A stretch of DNA of 64,000 nucleotides. It comes from Flavobacteriales bacterium (GTDB lineage Bacteria; Bacteroidota; Bacteroidia; Flavobacteriales_F; PHOS-HE28). Made by a program: the position numbers and the translations under genes. The notes under the pieces were generated by a model. That model searched no databases and was not told where the DNA came from. It saw only the letters and a program-made list of their open reading frames with translations. Of the stretch, positions 10,817 through 19,863 are shown in pieces. Location: contig JAHBUL010000006.1 of NCBI GenBank assembly GCA_019638085.1, positions 62,001-126,000 of the forward strand, read 5' to 3'. Within the stretch, counting starts at the first letter, position 1, and every line of letters starts with the position of its first letter.

Positions 10817-12703
10817 CTACTCGATCCCGTTGGTCTGCATCCATTCCTCCAGCACCACCAGCATCCAGACGCGGCTCCAGGTCACCGCCGGGTCCCCTTT
10901 CAGGAAGCGCTCCCACAGGCTGTTCACACCTTGGGAATTGAACTGGGGCCGTCGGGCCAAAGCTTCCATGCGGACCGCGCAGAACGAGCTAAGCTGGTCG
11001 CGCATCCAATGGGCCCACGGCAAGGTGAAGCCCATCTTGGGGCGGTGCGTCACTTCGCGCGGCAACAGATCACCCAAGGCATCGGTGAGCAGCTTCTTCG
11101 GTGTGTGTGGGAACTTCACGGCATCGGGCACGCCGAGCACAAAGCCGGTGAGGTCGTGATCCAAGAAGGGGGAACGCACCTCCAGCGCGTGTGCCATCGC
11201 CATCTGGTCGGTATCGCGCAACAGCACATCGGGCAAATAGGTCACCAGTTCGGCCACGCTCACTTGGCTCAAAGGCTCAAGCCGCGCCCCCTCGCTGCTC
11301 TCCAGCCACTGGCGGACATCCCCTGCCACGGCATCAGGATGCAGGTGCACGGCCAACAACTTCTTGCGTAGTTCAGCATTGCTGAAGGCCAAGCGCGCCA
11401 GCGGATAGGTATCCGCCACTTTCCAGTCGCGCAACTTCAGCAATTCGGCCGCTTTCCATCCTGCAGCTCCTTCCTTCCTGCTCTTCACGGCCATGCCGAT
11501 CAGCATCCGCAACGGCCGGGGAACAGCGGTGATGCCGCGTTTGCGCAACAAGGCCACCGAGCGCTTGAACACTTCATAGCCGGCAAAGACCTCATCGCCG
11601 CCCAAGCCGCTCAACGCCATGGTAATGCCGGCCTCGTTGGTCATCTTGCTCACCACCCATGTGTTCGGGCCATCCGCACTGGGGTGGTCCATATCCGCCA
11701 ACGCCTCAGGCAACATCCGCAGCATATCCTCCGGCCGAAGCCGGATCTCATTATGCTTCGTTCCGAACTTCTTCGCGATCAGCTGCGCGAACCGGGCCTC
11801 ACTGAACTCTGCTTCATCAAAGGTGATGGTAAAGGTGTGTACCCGTCCTCGTGTGGCCTGGGCCATTGCCCCAACCACTGCGCTACTATCAATTCCGCCG
11901 CTGAGGAAGGCACCGAACGGCACATCCGCCACCATGCGTTTCTCCACCGCCCGAAGGAATCGATCTCGCACTGCTCCATGGATCTCCTTCAGGTCCATGG
12001 ACCCGGCAGCTGGATCCGCGCTGGCCGCCACGTTCCACCAGCGATGAATGGACATTCCTTCGGAAGACCAACGCAACACATGGCCGGGAAGCAACATCCG
12101 CACATCCTTCACGATGGTGGCCGGAGCATGCACCGAGCCATGGCGCAGATGGTCGCACAAGGCCGCCTCATCCAGCTTCCGGGGCACTATGCCCGAGGCC
12201 AAAATGGAGCGCAGCTCACTGGCGAACAACAGGCGACCACCATCGGCATGATAGTACACCGGCTTTATCCCGAAGCGATCGCGCGCGATCACCAATGTTT
12301 CCTCCTTCACATCCCATACGGCAAAGGCGAACATGCCTTCCAGCCGGTCCAGACAGGCCTCGCCCCATTCCATCCAGGCCGCCAGAAGCACTTCCGTATC
12401 CCCCTTTGTCCGGAACGGGTAATGGGCCAAGCTTTCGCGCAACTCGCGGAAATTGTACACCGCCCCGTTGTAGACCAGCACATAGCGCCCATCAGCACTT
12501 CTGAACGGCTGGTTGCTCGCTGGTTCGGGATCGATGATGCTGAGCCGCCGATGGCCCAGTACCACTTGGCTTCCAGGCCAGATCCCCTCGGCATCCGGTC
12601 CGCGATGGGCCAATGCTGCTGTCATCCGCCTTGTGATCGCTTCGCTCCCCTCGGGTCCAGCGCCCTTCAGGTCGGGTGTTGCGATACCTGCGATGCCACA
12701 CAT
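10817..12703 (-). CDS. asnB: Asparagine synthase (glutamine-hydrolysing) family
   Basis: Two-domain enzyme that takes ammonia from glutamine and adds it to an AMP-activated carboxylate, classically aspartate. It begins MCGIAGI, so Cys2 of the Ntn-hydrolase glutaminase is available after Met removal; HRGPDAEG and YNGAVYNFRELRE follow. The synthetase half has the PP-loop FLSGGIDSSAVVGAM near residues 267-281 and the LSGLGGDEVFAGYEVF block. About 628 residues, the normal size. It is the last gene of a minus-strand run with an epimerase, polymerase and two glycosyltransferases, only nine bases from the epimerase. In this setting such enzymes often make amidated sugars or amino-sugar parts of capsules, so it may not act in asparagine supply; that is inference. 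Confidence 0.88.
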   Translation of the reverse strand: MCGIAGIATPDLKGAGPEGSEAITRRMTAALAHRGPDAEGIWPGSQVVLGHRRLSIIDPEPASNQPFRSADGRYVLVYNGAVYNFRELRESLAHYPFRTKGDTEVLLAAWMEWGEACLDRLEGMFAFAVWDVKEETLVIARDRFGIKPVYYHADGGRLLFASELRSILASGIVPRKLDEAALCDHLRHGSVHAPATIVKDVRMLLPGHVLRWSSEGMSIHRWWNVAASADPAAGSMDLKEIHGAVRDRFLRAVEKRMVADVPFGAFLSGGIDSSAVVGAMAQATRGRVHTFTITFDEAEFSEARFAQLIAKKFGTKHNEIRLRPEDMLRMLPEALADMDHPSADGPNTWVVSKMTNEAGITMALSGLGGDEVFAGYEVFKRSVALLRKRGITAVPRPLRMLIGMAVKSRKEGAAGWKAAELLKLRDWKVADTYPLARLAFSNAELRKKLLAVHLHPDAVAGDVRQWLESSEGARLEPLSQVSVAELVTYLPDVLLRDTDQMAMAHALEVRSPFLDHDLTGFVLGVPDAVKFPHTPKKLLTDALGDLLPREVTHRPKMGFTLPWAHWMRDQLSSFCAVRMEALARRPQFNSQGVNSLWERFLKGDPAVTWSRVWMLVVLEEWMQTNGIE

Positions 12704-12712
12704 CTACTTGGA

Positions 12713-13651
12713 TCAGCCCAGAATGAACGAGGTGTCTGCGAGCACCCGCTCCAGCCCGCTGCGCAAGGGAAGGAGGTCCCGGCCCAGGAGTGAACGCATC
12801 CGCTGGATGTCCGGCATGCGCCGGGTCATGTCCCCTTCCGCCAGTGGTGGTAGGTGGATGATCTTCGAGGAACTGCCGGTGAGTTCTACCACCAGGTTGG
12901 CCAGCTCCAGGATGGTGGTCTCCTTGTCATTGCCGATGTTGGCCACATCATTGATCACTTCCTGCTTCAGGTAGGTCGCCGTGGTGGCTGCGATGTTGTC
13001 GTCAATGAAGCAGAAGGTCCGCGTTTGCAGGCCGTCCCCGTAAATGGTGATGTCCTCCCCCTTCAAGGCGGCGCGGATGAATTTGCTCACCACGAAATCC
13101 TTGCTCTGCTTGGGGCCATAGGTGTTGAAGAAGCGGAAGACCGTGTAGTCCAGGCCGTATTCCTTGTGGTAGCTGCGTAGGAAGGCCTCCCCGATGTTCT
13201 TCACAATGGCGTAGGGCAGCTTGCTGTTCAGCGGAGTGGTGTGTTCGTTCTGCGGGAATTCCACCGGCTCGCCGTACACCTCGCTGCTGCTGCTGAAGAA
13301 GACCCGCTTTACGCCGGTGTTCTTGCACAGGTCCAGCACGTTACGGATGCCGTCAATGTCATGCAATACGCTCACCGGGTGGTCCGTGGTGCGCTTCACC
13401 CCCACCACGGCCGCGTAGTGGAACACGAAATCCGGCCGGTAGGCATAGAACACGCTGCTGATGTCCTCAAAGCGATTGACGTCACACTTGATGAAATGGA
13501 TCCGCGGATGCTTCTCCAGTTCGAGTTTGTTCAGATCGCCGGTAGCGAGGTTGTCCACCGCGATCACTTCCGTGCCTGGTTCTTGGGAAAGGCGGATGGC
13601 CAGTGCGCTGGGTATGAAACCGGCACCGCCGGTTATAAGGATACGTGTCAT
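12713..13651 (-). CDS. NAD-dependent epimerase/dehydratase (extended SDR)
   Basis: Extended short-chain dehydrogenase that acts on nucleotide sugars. The N-terminal Rossmann motif is GGAGFIPSALAIRL (a P replaces the more usual G in GAGFIGS), followed by FHYAAVVGVKRTTDHP, SSSEVYGEP and the catalytic YxxxK as YAIVK, then RFFNTYGP. The C-terminal half reads like UDP-glucuronate decarboxylase/GDP-mannose dehydratase relatives (IHLPPLAEGDMTRRMPD). 312 residues, normal. It lies nine bases upstream of asnB on the same strand and 30 bases after the polymerase. The exact sugar nucleotide cannot be called. Confidence 0.87.
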   Translation of the reverse strand: MTRILITGGAGFIPSALAIRLSQEPGTEVIAVDNLATGDLNKLELEKHPRIHFIKCDVNRFEDISSVFYAYRPDFVFHYAAVVGVKRTTDHPVSVLHDIDGIRNVLDLCKNTGVKRVFFSSSSEVYGEPVEFPQNEHTTPLNSKLPYAIVKNIGEAFLRSYHKEYGLDYTVFRFFNTYGPKQSKDFVVSKFIRAALKGEDITIYGDGLQTRTFCFIDDNIAATTATYLKQEVINDVANIGNDKETTILELANLVVELTGSSSKIIHLPPLAEGDMTRRMPDIQRMRSLLGRDLLPLRSGLERVLADTSFILG

Positions 13652-13681
13652 GTGTAATGATCAAGTCGGTGAAACTAATGG

Positions 13682-15058
13682 TTAGCGCGCAGGGAGGATC
13701 AAGGGTTCATGGATCGGCACGGGCTCTTCCACGAGCAGTTCAGCTTCTTCCTCCTCCCTATCGACGGAACCCATGATCTCATCCTCGGCGACAATGGCCA
13801 ATATCACGAGGAACAAGGTTGTGTAGGGGCTGAGCGAACCAGCCAACCAGCTTTCATAGAGGATGGAGAACAAGACCGCGAACATGATGGCGAATGAGAT
13901 GGGTGTGTTCTTACCCGCCTTGATGAAAATAAGGGCGAAGCTCCGGAAGTACAGCAACAGACCCACGATCCCTGTATTCAGCCAGAACGCCAAATAGGTG
14001 TTATGAACGCCACCTTGGTGTCCCAATGCAGAAAGCATCCTGTATGCCTTGAGGAATACCATGGCCTCATTCTCGAATCCTCCACCGAACAGAAAGAATC
14101 CTTGGTCATTGATGGTCTGCCAGGCAAACTGCCATGCTATGTATCGTCCCGAACCGTCAGCGATGGTATCCACCCGTAGATATTCCTCCAGGCCCAATGC
14201 TGTGATGATCGCCGGCAGGTTGCTGGCAAGCAATTCCCCGATACCGATGAACGCCACAAAAGAGATGATCCCCAAGAAGGTGGAGATGCGGAAAAATTGA
14301 ATAAAGAGCACGAACATCAAGGTGGACATCAAGGCGGTGCGGGCACCACAGGTGATCAGGTAATAGATCAGCACCCCATAGATGAAGAGCTTGGCCATCC
14401 GTGAGAAGAGCTGGGGGCGTAGATAGTTCACCACTGAGAAAAGCAGGAACACGAGGAAACAATACAGGGCCATGCCATTCGGGTTACCGAAGAACCCACG
14501 GAACCGACCGTCGATGGTATACCACCATTCAGGTCCCAAGTAGGGCATGGCCTGCTGTGCCACCAGGATCAGCACCAGGAACCACACCATGTTCCTGAGG
14601 AACGGCCAGCCGGACCGCCTGTAATTGAACAGGACGAGGTTCGGGATCACCAGGAATACGCTGGCATAGGAGATCGTTTTTTGAATGGCGACCACCGGTA
14701 CCGGCGAAGCGATCACCGGCAAGAATGCGTAAACGAAGAACGGCAGGAAGATCCCGAAGATCCGTGCCATGGGCCGCATGCGCACCTGATCCATGAGAAC
14801 GATCAAGGTGAGCGAGACGATATAGGTGTACTTGGCGGTCTTCATCACCGCCATTTGATGAATGTCCGGGTCCATATCGGACAGCACCGCGCACAGCAGG
14901 AAACCGAAGAGCATTTCCTGCCACATGCCACTGCGACGCATCAGGAATACGCTTATCGGGAGTACCGCATACAACAGGATGGGAGCCTTTGCCGCGACCA
15001 ATATCCAAATGGCGATAAGGCCCCAAAGTGAGGTATGCGCTCGAATGAACTTGATCAT
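13682..15058 (-). CDS. O-antigen ligase/polymerase-like membrane protein
   Basis: Polytopic inner-membrane protein of about 458 residues with roughly ten to twelve hydrophobic segments. The long periplasmic loop carries GRFRGFFGNPNGMALY and later GRYIAWQFAWQTI and GGVHNTYLAFWLNTGIVGLLLY; the R-G-F-x-G-N-P-N and H-N-x-Y-L patterns are characteristic of Wzy/WaaL-type enzymes that join or polymerise lipid-linked glycans. The C-terminal 40 residues are acidic and cytoplasmic. It lies between the epimerase and a GT4 gene in the same minus-strand run. Ligase and polymerase cannot be told apart from sequence alone. No Wzx-type flippase is seen in the window, so its partner exporter may be the Wzm/Wzt pair or lie elsewhere. 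Confidence 0.82.
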   Translation of the reverse strand: MIKFIRAHTSLWGLIAIWILVAAKAPILLYAVLPISVFLMRRSGMWQEMLFGFLLCAVLSDMDPDIHQMAVMKTAKYTYIVSLTLIVLMDQVRMRPMARIFGIFLPFFVYAFLPVIASPVPVVAIQKTISYASVFLVIPNLVLFNYRRSGWPFLRNMVWFLVLILVAQQAMPYLGPEWWYTIDGRFRGFFGNPNGMALYCFLVFLLFSVVNYLRPQLFSRMAKLFIYGVLIYYLITCGARTALMSTLMFVLFIQFFRISTFLGIISFVAFIGIGELLASNLPAIITALGLEEYLRVDTIADGSGRYIAWQFAWQTINDQGFFLFGGGFENEAMVFLKAYRMLSALGHQGGVHNTYLAFWLNTGIVGLLLYFRSFALIFIKAGKNTPISFAIMFAVLFSILYESWLAGSLSPYTTLFLVILAIVAEDEIMGSVDREEEEAELLVEEPVPIHEPLILPAR

Positions 15059-15163
15059 CAGGGAGCCGGCCGTGTCGGCGAAAGGCGTAAAAGTAACCGC
15101 TTAACCATGTAGACTTCAGCCGTCGATGGCTTGCAAGGAACAGGGGCCATGGGTTACACCGGT

Positions 15164-16333
15164 TCAGGGTACGAAGTTCCGGATGGCATCTTCCAACGCA
15201 TTCACCTTACAAGTGATCACCCGTTCCCACGTAAAACGCTCCCGGGCCTTTGCCAAGGAACGCTCTTTCAGCTGCAGCAACTGCTCCGCGGGCATGCGGA
15301 TCGCTTCCTCCATGGCAGCCTTCACCAGCTCCGGTCGTGGAGCCGGCAACAACCAGCCATTCCCAGCATCCACTTGTCGGGCCACCGCTCCCACGTCCGT
15401 TGCCAGAATGGCAAGGCCCGAAGCCATGGCCTCCATGATCACCGTGGGCATACCTTCCGCATAACTGGGGCATACGAGCACATCAGCCGCGCGCATCACG
15501 TTTCGAACATGCTCTTCCTCCGTCAAGGAACCGTGGTAAGTGATATTACCTGCCTTTAGTTGCTCCTCCTTGGGAATGGGTCCCACCATCCGGAACAGGA
15601 ACCCATCCTTGCCATCCGCATGCAACTCCTTCAGTGCAATGCGGAGTTCCTTGATCCCCTTGCGCCGTTCATTCCGGCCCACGAAAACAAAGCTGCGTAC
15701 ACCGCCGGATACCGTTGGGACCACACCATCGATCCAGCGTTCCTCGATCCCGATGGGGCATTCCAGGATCCGCTCGGGTGCTACGCCGATCCGCTTCAGG
15801 ATACCGGTGATCTGTCCACCGAAGGAAAAGACCGCATCGGAACCCAAGGACACTTCCCGGGCCATGCTGCGCAATGGAGCACGACCCAGCCGGGCCTTCA
15901 GCGAAGGCATCCGCTGGTACATCTCGTAGCCATGGAGATTGGAGACCACCGGGATCTTCACCTCACCCCGCTTCCTCCCTTGAATGAACCCCAATCCTGT
16001 GAAGCCTTGGCAGTAGATCAGGTCGAACTCGCCTAAACGGCCCTTCATCCTAGCGTACACGTCCTCCGCATAGCGTCGGCTCTCCCGCAAGTAGTGCCCG
16101 GGAAGGGAACCACGTTCCGGCTCCGGCACCCTACTGAATGAAATGTGATTCTGATCAAAACTGGCGAATTCCGGAAGCTCGAATTCATTTGCAGAGGGGT
16201 TCCCCGGGGCGCAATGCACCAAGTGGACCTGGATACCTGCCTTAGCCAAATACTTCCCCAAGTAGTAGGAGTGCTTCTGCATGCCCCCCATAACGTAAGG
16301 GAAGATCCCATCGGTGACCAGCAATACCTTCAT
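15164..16333 (-). CDS. Glycosyltransferase family 4 (GT-B)
   Basis: The ATG at 16333 gives MKVLLVTDGIFPYVMGGMQKHSYYLGKYL, the usual GT4 acceptor-domain start. The donor half has VSGGVRSFVFVGRNERRKG, LFRMVGPIPKEEQLKAGNITYHGSL and the C-terminal PSYAEGMPTVIMEAMASGLAILATDVGAV, in which the E-x7-E nucleotide-sugar motif is intact. About 389 residues, normal. In the minus-strand run between the polymerase and another GT4; sugar and linkage unknown. A longer start at 16441 would add a basic stretch that overlaps the upstream gene and is less likely. Confidence 0.88.
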   Translation of the reverse strand: MKVLLVTDGIFPYVMGGMQKHSYYLGKYLAKAGIQVHLVHCAPGNPSANEFELPEFASFDQNHISFSRVPEPERGSLPGHYLRESRRYAEDVYARMKGRLGEFDLIYCQGFTGLGFIQGRKRGEVKIPVVSNLHGYEMYQRMPSLKARLGRAPLRSMAREVSLGSDAVFSFGGQITGILKRIGVAPERILECPIGIEERWIDGVVPTVSGGVRSFVFVGRNERRKGIKELRIALKELHADGKDGFLFRMVGPIPKEEQLKAGNITYHGSLTEEEHVRNVMRAADVLVCPSYAEGMPTVIMEAMASGLAILATDVGAVARQVDAGNGWLLPAPRPELVKAAMEEAIRMPAEQLLQLKERSLAKARERFTWERVITCKVNALEDAIRNFVP

Positions 16334-16358
16334 GTGAACAGATGGTGGGCACCGGACC

Positions 16359-17432
16359 TCATGCTTTGGGCAAGTCCACGTTGACTTTCCTTTCTGTTTG
16401 TTCGCCCAGGGCCTCGTCATAGATCCGGCCAAGTGCTGCATTCCGGACGTTCAAATTGAAATGGGCATCGATCACTGGTGAGCTCGCTGCTCCCATTCGG
16501 AGGCGCAACGCCTTGTCATCCATCAACTGGCGGAGCCGTATAGCGATCTCTTCGGCGATCTCCTCGCTCTTCCTTTCCAATACGGGGAGTATCCATCCAT
16601 TCACCCCATGCTGCACCAGTTCCGGCAAGGCACCCGCATCGGAAGAGATGATGGGAAGGCCGGCTCCCATGGCCTCCAGCACGGTGTTGTTGAAGGGGTC
16701 GGCAAAAGTGGTGGCTACGAACACATCGGCATGCCGCATGTGTTCGACCACCTGATCATGCCGTAACTGACGGTGGATGGTGATGCGTGGATCAGCGGCG
16801 ATCGTTCGCTCGGTCCATTCGATCTCCTCCCGGGTAGCAGTGATCCCCCAATCCACGGCCAAGCTGCTGATGATCTCCAACTCAACCTCTGTCCGGTCCA
16901 GCAACTTGAACGCCTTCAACAACTCGATCCCTCCTTTGCGGTAAAATCCGTTGCCGGCGAAGAGTATCCTGAAGCGGCCATCCGCCCGCTCCCCAGGAGT
17001 GAACTTCTCCACGGCGCGGTACACCACATGCATTTTCCGTTCATCCACCCCGGCCTCGGCCAGCTTCAGGCGGTTCATCTGCATGGTGTTCTGGCTGGTG
17101 AAGATCAACGCCTTGCAATGATCGGAGGCCAGCTTACGAAGCGCCCATTTGTAGGCCGGATGGTCCGTGCGCATGCCCTCGAACCGGGGGAGGTAGCTCT
17201 CCACCTCGATCACCCAGGGCCGGGCATTGGCCACTACGCTGTTATAGGTATGATAGATATCCGCCTTGCGGAACGGCAGGAAGAACTTGGTGTTCGCGAG
17301 GAATTCGGTACGTATGCGCGCCATGTGCCACGGAATGTCCACCATGCGGACATACCGGTGGCCTGCTGGGGGGTTACTGAAGCAGTAATGCTGCCAGTAA
17401 CGGGTCTTATGGCTGATCCCTATGGTTCGCAT
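16359..17432 (-). CDS. Glycosyltransferase family 4
   Basis: GT-B enzyme of 357 residues. The N-terminal half is short (MRTIGISHKTRYWQHYCFSNP, then a YHTYNSVVANARPWVIEVESY segment with the WVIEVE form seen in some mannosyl/galactosyltransferases). The donor half has RFRILFAGNGFYRKGGIELLKAF and the GADP/FADPFNNTVLEAMGAGLPIISSDAGALPELV block with the E-x7-E motif. It ends 26 bases before the start of the neighbouring GT4 gene on the same strand. A degenerate TATCCTTG lies just upstream of its start; this is only weak promoter evidence. Specific sugar unknown. Confidence 0.85.
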   Translation of the reverse strand: MRTIGISHKTRYWQHYCFSNPPAGHRYVRMVDIPWHMARIRTEFLANTKFFLPFRKADIYHTYNSVVANARPWVIEVESYLPRFEGMRTDHPAYKWALRKLASDHCKALIFTSQNTMQMNRLKLAEAGVDERKMHVVYRAVEKFTPGERADGRFRILFAGNGFYRKGGIELLKAFKLLDRTEVELEIISSLAVDWGITATREEIEWTERTIAADPRITIHRQLRHDQVVEHMRHADVFVATTFADPFNNTVLEAMGAGLPIISSDAGALPELVQHGVNGWILPVLERKSEEIAEEIAIRLRQLMDDKALRLRMGAASSPVIDAHFNLNVRNAALGRIYDEALGEQTERKVNVDLPKA

Positions 17433-17489
17433 GGCATGAACACCGCGTCGCGGGACGGCGTTTGATGCTACAAGGATAGCCGAATCAGT

Positions 17490-18485
17490 TCATTGTTGAG
17501 GGACGGAAAGGGACATGTACCACTCATGGAAGCGACGCAGCCCGGTTTCGATGTCCACCGAGGGCTCATAGCCTAAGTCCTGCTTTGACCTTGATACATT
17601 GGCACAGGTGCGCGGCACATCTCCCGGCTGTTCATCGAGTTGTTCAATGATCGCCTTCCTTCCTGTCTCCTTTTCGATGGCCGCGATCAGATCGCGTAGT
17701 TGCACCACCTTTGAATTGCCGAGGTTGAAAATATCGAACGCACCTTCACCGTCCTTTGCTTGCAGCGAGCGGTGAAGGGCTGCGGAAATGCCGTCCACGA
17801 TATCATCCACATAGGTATAGTCGCGTCCGGTATTGCCATCACCGAACTGCTTTATCGGACTCCCGCCGATGATCTTGCTGAAAAAGGAATGGATCGCCAG
17901 GTCCGGGCGTTGGCGGGGACCATACACGGTAAAGAAGCGGAGCACGGTCGTGTTCAGTCCATGTAGCCGGGCGTAGGTGCGAGCGAACTGTTCCGCAGCA
18001 AGCTTGCTCACGGCATAGGGACTTATCGGGCGCAGGTCCACATCGCCCTCCTCCCAAGGCACGTTCGGGTTCACGCCGTATACACTGCTGCTGCTGGCCA
18101 GCACCAGATGCCGCACCTTGGCCGCACGCGCTGCTTCCAGCACCTTCAGCGTGCCGGTGACATTCACCCGGTGATACGCCAAGGGTTGTGCGATACTGGG
18201 CCTTACGCCCACCTTCGCTGCCAGGTGTACCACCGTTGTTTCCCGGCCTTCCTTACCGGCGAAGGCCTTCTCCAGTACGGCATCATCGAGGATATCCCCC
18301 TCGATAAAGGTGTAGTTCCGGTCCGCCAACGGGCCGGCGATGTTCGCATCCTTGGCTGAGCGCGGGTAGTTATGATCGTAGTTGTCGATGACCGTGACCT
18401 GCCATCCACCTTGTGCAAGCAGTTTATCCACCAAATGGCTCCCGATGAAGCCCGCGCCCCCTGTAATGATCACCTGTTTGTTCAT
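17490..18485 (-). CDS. UDP-glucose/UDP-glucuronate epimerase-like SDR
   Basis: Extended SDR of 331 residues: GGAGFIGSHLVDKLLAQGG at the N-terminus (NAD-binding), HLAAKVGVRPSIAQPL, SSSSVYGVN, the catalytic YAVSK, RFFTVYGPRQRPDLA, and GRDYTYVDDIVDGI. This set, with GPRQRPD and the preceding SKLAAEQFA, is closest to UDP-glucuronate 4-epimerase/UDP-glucose 4-epimerase enzymes (GalE/LspL-type). The gene begins the minus-strand polysaccharide run, 75 bases from the divergent start of the first member of a tandem GT pair, so the region 18486-18560 should hold two divergent promoters. Confidence 0.88.
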   Translation of the reverse strand: MNKQVIITGGAGFIGSHLVDKLLAQGGWQVTVIDNYDHNYPRSAKDANIAGPLADRNYTFIEGDILDDAVLEKAFAGKEGRETTVVHLAAKVGVRPSIAQPLAYHRVNVTGTLKVLEAARAAKVRHLVLASSSSVYGVNPNVPWEEGDVDLRPISPYAVSKLAAEQFARTYARLHGLNTTVLRFFTVYGPRQRPDLAIHSFFSKIIGGSPIKQFGDGNTGRDYTYVDDIVDGISAALHRSLQAKDGEGAFDIFNLGNSKVVQLRDLIAAIEKETGRKAIIEQLDEQPGDVPRTCANVSRSKQDLGYEPSVDIETGLRRFHEWYMSLSVPQQ

Positions 18486-18560
18486 GCCCGCATTCGGCTG
18501 GCAAGCTAACCAATGCGCGGTTCACCATCCCGGCAGGGACCGCATCTATCTTCGCCCGGC

Positions 18561-19838
18561 ATGCGCCCCGGAGAGTCCTTGCTGATCATCTGCCATTCCT
18601 TCCCACCCAATACGGGGATCGGGGGGCGCCGTTGGGTGAAGTTCGCCAAGGAACTGGCGCGGCGCGGACATCCGGTGCATGTCATCAGGAACGAAGGTCG
18701 CCCCGGTCGCATGGACTCGCTCTGGGCCAAGGATGCCGAAACCCCGGGCATCATCGCGCATCCGCTGCCGCAGCGCTATCCAACCGTATTGATCAAAGGC
18801 CAGCTCAGCACGTTTTGGGACAAACTGATGTACCACTTTTGGCTCCGGGTGCTTCCTCTGGCCACCCGCGGCAACTATTACGACCATGCTATCTTTTGGA
18901 AGCAGCAACTCCTGAGCAAGGCCGAGCAGCTGATCACCGAAAAAGAGATCCGCAACGTGATCGTTACGGGAGCACCGTTCAGCTTGCTGGTCCATGCCAC
19001 CGAACTCAAGTCCCGCTTCCCTCACATCCATCTCGTGGCCGATATCCGCGACCCTTGGACATGGGGGAATAGTTATGGTTTTCAGGCCATCTCCAAGGAG
19101 CGATTGGAACATGAACGCCGAAATGAGGCCTTGGTGGCCAAGGTCTACGACAAGCTGATCGCACCGAGCGCTTCCGTAGTGGAACACCTGCGGGAAGCAC
19201 ACCAAGGCGAACCCGGACGGTACGCGGTGATACCGCACGTGATCGACCCCGATGAAACGGAGCTCCCCCAGCAACGAACATCGGACGGGATCTTCCGGAT
19301 CATCTATGCAGGCAGCCTTTACGACCGGACCGAGACGGACCTGTACTTCACCGAGCTGTTGAAAGCGTTCCAACGATTGGAACGGGAACATCCGGAGAAC
19401 TTCCGAAACTGCCGATTGGACCTGTACATTACTGGACATGGCACAACGGAGTACGAGCAAGCGGTGCAGGACCACGGGCTTCAGGAGGTCATCCATTTTC
19501 ATCCTCCGGCTCCTCCCAAAGCGATCCTGGAACAGATCGCGGGCGCTGACCTCGTTCTGGCCTTCATATCAAGTGATAAGAAGGACATCATGGTCACCAA
19601 GCTCAATGAGATCTTCTACCTGCGCCGACCGGTGCTCCATATAGGGGAACCCGGTCTGGTGAGCCGGACCATCGTGGAAGGCAAGTTGGGGGCCAGTCTG
19701 CGGGTTGAGGAACTGGAGGCGGAATTACCACGGATCATCGTGGGTGAGCGCCAACTCGAAGTTGATCAACGCGTGGACCACAGTCATCATCTGTTGGCGC
19801 ACATCACCGACCGCCTGGTCCGCGATGTGCTCGTTTGA
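18561..19838 (+). CDS. GT4-like glycosyltransferase, first of a tandem pair
   Basis: The ATG at 18561 gives a GT4-like start (SLLIICHSFPPNTGIGG, then RRWVKFAKELARRGHPVHVI). Further motifs are RNVIVTGAPFSLLVHA, VADIRDPWTWGNSYG, RIIYAGSLYDRT and the end HIGEPGLVSRTIVEGKLGASLRVEEL. The protein aligns along nearly its whole length with the next gene (CHSFPP/CHGFPP, NVIVTGAPFSL, VADIRDPWTWG/VADFRDVWTWG, AGSLYDRT/AGSLYGAG, HIGEPGL), so the two are a tandem duplication that has diverged. 425 residues. It is divergent from the epimerase at 18485; the short gap contains TATCTTCG (18546-18553), a near match to the Bacteroidetes -7 box. Acceptor and donor are unknown. Confidence 0.83.
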   Translation: MRPGESLLIICHSFPPNTGIGGRRWVKFAKELARRGHPVHVIRNEGRPGRMDSLWAKDAETPGIIAHPLPQRYPTVLIKGQLSTFWDKLMYHFWLRVLPLATRGNYYDHAIFWKQQLLSKAEQLITEKEIRNVIVTGAPFSLLVHATELKSRFPHIHLVADIRDPWTWGNSYGFQAISKERLEHERRNEALVAKVYDKLIAPSASVVEHLREAHQGEPGRYAVIPHVIDPDETELPQQRTSDGIFRIIYAGSLYDRTETDLYFTELLKAFQRLEREHPENFRNCRLDLYITGHGTTEYEQAVQDHGLQEVIHFHPPAPPKAILEQIAGADLVLAFISSDKKDIMVTKLNEIFYLRRPVLHIGEPGLVSRTIVEGKLGASLRVEELEAELPRIIVGERQLEVDQRVDHSHHLLAHITDRLVRDVLV

Positions 19839-19863
19839 ACTAAAACCGGCTTCACCTCATGCC

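Noticed and set aside
13221..13657. Plus-strand frames opposite the epimerase
   Set aside because: Shadows of a gene with clear SDR motifs.
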